In this document: positions 9,196-12,833 of the stretch, piece by piece
Layout: each line of letters begins with the position of its first letter
Position numbering within the stretch: position 1 is the stretch's first letter
Assembly (NCBI GenBank): GCA_001873585.1
Contig: MNZL01000085.1
Span: 1 to 12,833 of the forward strand
Direction of reading: 5' to 3'
Source of the DNA: Rhodobacterales bacterium CG2_30_65_12
GTDB taxonomy: Bacteria; Pseudomonadota; Alphaproteobacteria; Rhodobacterales; Rhodobacteraceae
Length of the DNA stretch: 12,833 nt
The notes under the pieces: model-generated
The model's database searches: none
Told to the model about the DNA's origin: nothing
Seen by the model: the letters and a program-made list of their open reading frames with translations, nothing else
Translations under genes and position numbers: made by a program

Positions 9196-9223
9196 TGGCG
9201 TTTCCGCGCGAGGCGGAAACCCA
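9196..9223 (+). other. Intergenic hairpin between the two envelope genes
   Basis: GTTTCCGC (9200-9207) pairs perfectly with GCGGAAAC (9213-9220) around a five-base loop. With one bulged C, three further pairs (TGG 9196-9198 with CCA 9221-9223) extend the stem to 11 bp. No T run follows, so it is not a typical intrinsic terminator. It sits five bases after one stop and about 10 bases before the next gene's purine-rich ribosome site. It may stabilise or process the mRNA, or tune expression of the downstream gene. Confidence 0.6.
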
Positions 9224-9244
9224 TCAGCTGCGCGGGGGACAGGC

Positions 9245-10804
9245 ATGAGTAATCTGCGTGCGGCGGTTATTGCCGCACTTTTTCTCTTCAAAGTGAGCGC
9301 CCCGGCCATGGCCGATGATGTGGCGCTCACGTCCCGCGACGGCACGCTCGAGATCACCGGCACGCTGCTGGGCTTCGATGGCGAGTTCTACCGCGTCGAT
9401 ACCGAGTTCGGCATCCTGACTGTCGATAGCTCCGGGGTCAATTGCGATGGCCCCGCCTGCCCGACGCTGGGCAATTACGTGGCGGAATTTACCCTGTCCG
9501 GCGCGCGCTCCATGGGCGAGGTGCTGATCCCCGCACTGATCGAGGGCTTTACGCTAAATGCCGGCTACGCCCTGACCCGTGAAGAGCTCGCCGGAACGGG
9601 CCTTGTCTACCGGCTCTACGATGATGGCGGCCCCACCGAGGCGGCGCGGATTACCATCCGCCTCACATCGTCGTCGGAAGGTTTTGCCGACCTTCTTGGT
9701 GAAGAGGCTGACATGGTGCTCTCGCTTCGCGAGGTCCGCTCGGCGGAGCGGGAGATGGTGCGCGAGGCCGGATTGGGCGATCTGCGCGGCATCCGCCAGT
9801 TCCGGGTGATCGCGCGCGATGCGCTGGTGCCGATCATTGCGCCCGGCAACCCGGTGCACCGCCTTACGCTCGCCCAGCTCGCGCAGGTCTATGCCGGCAA
9901 GATCACCCGCTGGTCAGAGCTCGGCGGCGAAGACGCGCCCGTAACCCTGCACCTGACCGAAGCCGATACCGGCATCGGCGCCCTGTTTGCAGACATGGTG
10001 ATGGAGCGCGAGGGAGAAGCGCTGGCTGAAACCGTGCTGGTGCACGGCACCATCCGGGGGCTCACCGAGGCGGTGGCAAGCGATCCGTTCGGGATCGGCA
10101 TTGCCACCGTATCGCAGGCCAGTCTTTCGCAAGAGATTACCCTCACCGGCGATTGCGCCTTCGCGGTCGCCGCGAGCCGGGCGGCAGTGAAGGCCGGCGA
10201 TTACCCGCTTTCGGTGCCGATGTATCTCTACCTCCCGGGGCGCCGCCTGCCCAAGCTTGGGCGCGATTTTCTCGCCTATATGCGCTCGACCAGAGCGCAG
10301 CAGGTGATCGCGCGCGCGGGCTTTGTCGATCAGGCTTTTACCGAGGTGCCGCTGGCCAATCAGGGCGAGCGGCTGTCCAACGCGATCCGGGCGGCGGGCG
10401 AAGACGTCGGGCTCGACGAGTTGCAGCGCATGGCCACGCTGTTCGACGGCAAGAAACGGATCACCCTGACCTTCCGTTTTCGCGGTGGCTCCACGGTGCT
10501 CGATACCCCCTCGCAATCCAACGTGGCCCTGCTGGCGGCGGCGTTGGAGGCGGGGCAATTTGATGGACGGCGGCTCGTCTTTGTCGGTTTCAGCGATGGC
10601 CAAGGCGAAGGCGCGGTCAATGCGCGGCTCTCAAGGCGGCGGGCGGAGGTGGTGCGCGATGCGGTTCTGGCCGAAACCGAAGCCTTCGATCCATCCCGCA
10701 TGGTGCTGGAAACCGACGGCTTCGGCGAGGCGCTGCCAATGGCCTGCGACGATACCGATTGGGGCCGGCAGGTGAATCGGCGCGTCGAAATCTGGGTGGA
10801 ATAG
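9245..10804 (+). CDS. Secreted PstS-like substrate-binding / OmpA-domain fusion protein
   Basis: The 519-residue protein has a signal peptide (hydrophobic core AAVIAALFLFKV, cleavage after APAMA at about residue 23). A small N-terminal domain (25-75, DGTLEITGTLLGFDGEFYR to NCDGPACP) carries two close cysteines, C67 and C72. Residues ~85-365 resemble the PstS-type periplasmic ligand-binding fold, including LTLAQLAQVYAGKITRWSEL and a following loop, TEADTGIG, where phosphate binders hold their anion. Residues ~400-519 are an OmpA C-terminal domain. D451 and R466 match the diaminopimelate-binding pair in spacing, N459 and S463 are conserved, and the end reads GRQVNRRVEIWV. The protein should bind a small ligand while attached to peptidoglycan in the periplasm. 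No pstCAB genes are in the window, so a transport role is unproven; sensing or cell-wall functions are alternatives. GGGGGAC lies just upstream of the ATG. Domain architecture is clear; ligand is unknown. Confidence 0.9.
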   Translation: MSNLRAAVIAALFLFKVSAPAMADDVALTSRDGTLEITGTLLGFDGEFYRVDTEFGILTVDSSGVNCDGPACPTLGNYVAEFTLSGARSMGEVLIPALIEGFTLNAGYALTREELAGTGLVYRLYDDGGPTEAARITIRLTSSSEGFADLLGEEADMVLSLREVRSAEREMVREAGLGDLRGIRQFRVIARDALVPIIAPGNPVHRLTLAQLAQVYAGKITRWSELGGEDAPVTLHLTEADTGIGALFADMVMEREGEALAETVLVHGTIRGLTEAVASDPFGIGIATVSQASLSQEITLTGDCAFAVAASRAAVKAGDYPLSVPMYLYLPGRRLPKLGRDFLAYMRSTRAQQVIARAGFVDQAFTEVPLANQGERLSNAIRAAGEDVGLDELQRMATLFDGKKRITLTFRFRGGSTVLDTPSQSNVALLAAALEAGQFDGRRLVFVGFSDGQGEGAVNARLSRRRAEVVRDAVLAETEAFDPSRMVLETDGFGEALPMACDDTDWGRQVNRRVEIWVE

Positions 10805-10807
10805 ACT

Positions 10808-11578
10808 CTAAAGCAAGCCGTGATCGCGGAAGCTGAGCTCGCGCGAGCGGCCGATAACCAGATGGTCGTGCAGTGTGATCTCAAGCGCCTCCAGGGCGTG
10901 GCGGATGCGTTCCGTCATGGCGATGTCGCTCTCCGATGGCGTCGGGTCTCCCGACGGATGGTTGTGAACGAGAATCAGCGCGGACGCGTTCAGCTCAAGC
11001 GCGCGCTTGGCCACCTCGCGCGGGTAGACCGGCACGTGGTCGACCGTGCCGCGCGCCTGTTCCTCGTCGGCGATGAGCGCGTTGCGCCGATCGAGAAACA
11101 ATGCGCGAAAATGCTCGGTATCGCGGTGCGCCATGGTGGTGTGGCAATAATCGAGGAGCGCCTGCCAGGACGAGATCACGCTGCGCCCCATCACCCGGGC
11201 GCGGGCAAGGCGCTGGGCGGCGGCCTCGACGATCTTGAGTTCCTGCACCACCGCCTCGCCAACCCCCGAGATCTCGCGTAGCCGCACCGGCGGGGCCGAG
11301 ACAACGCCGTTGAAATCCCCAAACCGATCAAGCAAGGCGCGGGCGAGCGGCTTCACGTCTGCCCTCGGGATCGCCCGGAACAGCACGAGTTCCAGCAGTT
11401 CGTAGTCCGGCATGGCTTCGGCGCCGCCCGACGTGAAGCGCGCGCGTAGCCTTTGGCGATGATCGGCGATGTAAGAGGGTAATCGGCTCTTTTCGGCGGC
11501 CAAAGGCCGGGCAGGGGCCTCGTCTCCGCCAAACAGCGGCAGGGGCATCTCGGCAAGGTGAGAATCGGTCACAGGCAT
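10808..11578 (-). CDS. radC: RadC family JAB/MPN-domain protein
   Basis: This is a RadC-family (UPF0758) protein with a JAB1/MPN metalloprotease-like fold. With the ATG at 11578 it has 256 residues. A helix-hairpin-helix segment (about 98-120, LREISGVGEAVVQELKI) precedes the MPN domain. Its zinc motif is intact: H205, H207, S215 and D218 in LVHNHPSGDPTPSESD. The family's historical DNA-repair label rests on a mis-assigned E. coli allele, so its true role is uncertain. The frame stays open upstream to a GTG at 11647, adding 23 residues and reaching almost to the dnaJ stop. I prefer 11578 because the residues after it (DSHLAEMPLPLF) resemble the start of relatives, but no strong ribosome site marks it, and 11545 is also possible. 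It probably shares a transcript with dnaJ, 70 bases upstream. Its stop lies three bases from the convergent gene's stop. Confidence 0.93.
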   Translation of the reverse strand: MPVTDSHLAEMPLPLFGGDEAPARPLAAEKSRLPSYIADHRQRLRARFTSGGAEAMPDYELLELVLFRAIPRADVKPLARALLDRFGDFNGVVSAPPVRLREISGVGEAVVQELKIVEAAAQRLARARVMGRSVISSWQALLDYCHTTMAHRDTEHFRALFLDRRNALIADEEQARGTVDHVPVYPREVAKRALELNASALILVHNHPSGDPTPSESDIAMTERIRHALEALEITLHDHLVIGRSRELSFRDHGLL

Positions 11579-11648
11579 AAGCCGAGTATGGCTTGGTGGA
11601 GATGAAAGAAGGGTTAATGCATATGGAGAGGAGGCCAGGCGGGCCACC

Positions 11649-12800
11649 TCATCCCGTCATCCCATCCCAGAAATTCTTGACCTTCGAGAAGAAGTTGGAG
11701 CTTTCGGGGTTGTTCTCCTCCGAGAGCTTTTCGAACTCTCGCAAAAGCTCTTTCTGCCGATGTGTGAGATTCACCGGCGTCTCGACCGCAAGCTCGATAT
11801 ACATATCCCCAGCGCCGCCGCCACGCAGCGCCGGCATGCCCTTGCCGCGAAGCCGCATTTGCCGGCCCGACTGGCTGCCTGACGGGATCTTCACCCGGCT
11901 TCGGCCGCCGTCGATCGTGGGCACCTCGATATCACCGCCCATCGCCGCAGTGGCCATCGACACCGGCACATGGCAGTGCAGGTGCACCCCGTCGCGCGCG
12001 AAGATCGGGTGGCTCGCCACCTCGATGAAAATGTAAAGATCGCCCGCAGGCCCGCCGCGCAGGCCCGCCTCGCCCTCGCCGGCGAGCCGGATTCGCGTGC
12101 CGGTTTCCACCCCTGCAGGGATGTTGACGCTGAGCGCCCGATCGCGTTCGATCCGGCCGAGACCGTGGCACTTCTTGCATGGGTTCTTGATGATCTGCCC
12201 GGCGCCGTTGCAGGTGGGGCAGGTGCGCTCGACGGTGAAAAATCCCTGCTGAGCCCGCACCTTGCCGAGGCCCGAGCAGGTTGGGCAGGTGGTGGGCTCG
12301 GTGCCAGCCTCAGAACCGGTGCCATTGCAGGCATCGCAGGCCACCGAGGTGGGTACGTTGATTGTTTTTTGCAGGCCCGCGTAGGCCTCTTCAAGCGTTA
12401 CGCGCAGATTGTAGCGCAGATCCGAGCCGCGCATCGCCCGCCGCCCGCCACCGGCGCGGCCCCCGCCCATGAAATCGCCAAACAGATCGTCGAACACGTC
12501 AGAAAACGCGGAGGCGAAATCGCCTTGGCCGTGGAAGCCGCCGCTACCAGGACGCCCGCCGCCGCCCATGCCACCTTCAAACGCGGCGTGGCCGAAACGA
12601 TCGTAAGCCGCCTTCTTGTCGGCGTCCTTGAGAACGTCGTAGGCTTCGTTCGCTTCCTTGAACTGGGCTTCGGCATTGGGGTTGTCGGCATTGCGGTCGG
12701 GATGAAGCTCCCGGGCTTTTGCCCGATAACCCTTCTTGATCTCCTCGGCCGACGCGCTCTTGGCGACGCCCAGAACCTCATAGTAATCACGCTTCGACAT
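11649..12800 (-). CDS. dnaJ: Chaperone protein DnaJ (Hsp40)
   Basis: DnaJ binds unfolded proteins, delivers them to DnaK and stimulates its ATPase in the cytosol. The 383-residue protein is a complete type I Hsp40. It has a J domain (1-70) with HPD at 33-35, a Gly/Phe-rich linker (about 72-122), and four CXXCXGXG zinc-binding repeats (C155/C158, C172/C175, C194/C197, C208/C211), followed by the C-terminal substrate-binding domains (about 220-345). The length is normal. AAGGGGGA (12811-12818) lies 10 bases upstream of the ATG. In most proteobacteria dnaK lies just upstream, which here would be beyond the right edge; this is expectation, since only 33 bases remain and no gene is visible in them. 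No sigma32-type promoter can be seen in that short segment. No terminator separates it from radC, so read-through is likely. Confidence 0.97.
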   Translation of the reverse strand: MSKRDYYEVLGVAKSASAEEIKKGYRAKARELHPDRNADNPNAEAQFKEANEAYDVLKDADKKAAYDRFGHAAFEGGMGGGGRPGSGGFHGQGDFASAFSDVFDDLFGDFMGGGRAGGGRRAMRGSDLRYNLRVTLEEAYAGLQKTINVPTSVACDACNGTGSEAGTEPTTCPTCSGLGKVRAQQGFFTVERTCPTCNGAGQIIKNPCKKCHGLGRIERDRALSVNIPAGVETGTRIRLAGEGEAGLRGGPAGDLYIFIEVASHPIFARDGVHLHCHVPVSMATAAMGGDIEVPTIDGGRSRVKIPSGSQSGRQMRLRGKGMPALRGGGAGDMYIELAVETPVNLTHRQKELLREFEKLSEENNPESSNFFSKVKNFWDGMTG

Positions 12801-12833
12801 CGGTTTTCAGTCCCCCTTGGGAACGCATGCGCC

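Noticed and set aside
9914..10603. 229-codon minus-strand frame within the OmpA-fusion gene
   Set aside because: Antisense to clear PstS-like and OmpA motifs; no support of its own.
10837..10848. Perfect 12-bp palindrome GCTCGCGCGAGC as a terminator or binding site
   Set aside because: It lies in radC coding sequence, has no T run and only a minimal loop; GC-rich palindromes of this size occur by chance here.

Overview
The window reads as a stretch of chromosome from a GC-rich alphaproteobacterium, most likely of the Rhodobacterales/Roseobacter group. The clues are the protein sequence styles (InfB, SecA with a C-terminal zinc motif, ArgJ, a PpiC-type PPIase diverging from secA, a PstS-like/OmpA fusion, RadC) and the gene order mutT-argJ-ppiC<>secA. 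Taxonomy is inferred from recognition only; no search was run. The window is densely coding with no gap above 175 bases, and I see no tRNA, rRNA, CRISPR array, insertion sequence or phage gene.

Layout. Bases 3-1964 (+) are the 3' part of infB (translation initiation factor IF-2), cut by the left edge. A strong bidirectional hairpin terminator (1989-2015) separates it from a convergent minus-strand block. Read in its own direction, that block is a secreted parvulin-type peptidyl-prolyl isomerase (4880-3984), argJ (3957-2653), a mutT-family Nudix hydrolase (2653-2255, sharing one base with the argJ stop) and a 45-residue conserved-looking small protein (2175-2038). secA (5056-7767, +) diverges from the isomerase across 175 bases that hold promoter-like sequences on both strands. 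secA ends at a clear intrinsic terminator (7803-7835). Two envelope genes follow on +: an unrecognised 415-residue protein with one N-terminal membrane helix and a four-cysteine extracytoplasmic domain (7943-9190), and a 519-residue secreted protein joining a PstS-like ligand-binding domain to an OmpA peptidoglycan-binding domain (9245-10804). The last two genes are on the minus strand: dnaJ (12800-11649) and radC (11578-10808), the latter ending three bases from the OmpA gene's stop.

How the genes fit together. The middle of the window has an export and envelope theme: the SecA motor, a periplasmic foldase beside it, and two exported envelope proteins. InfB and DnaJ are core translation and folding genes. 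ArgJ (arginine biosynthesis) and MutT (nucleotide-pool sanitation) share an operon through position rather than pathway.

Novelty. Most of the window is ordinary housekeeping sequence. The points most worth a second look are the lysine-rich, coiled-coil-like N-terminal extension on ArgJ, the uncharacterised 415-residue protein and its PstS-OmpA neighbour, and the 45-residue ORF beside infB. I do not see convincing evidence for a wholly new multi-gene system.
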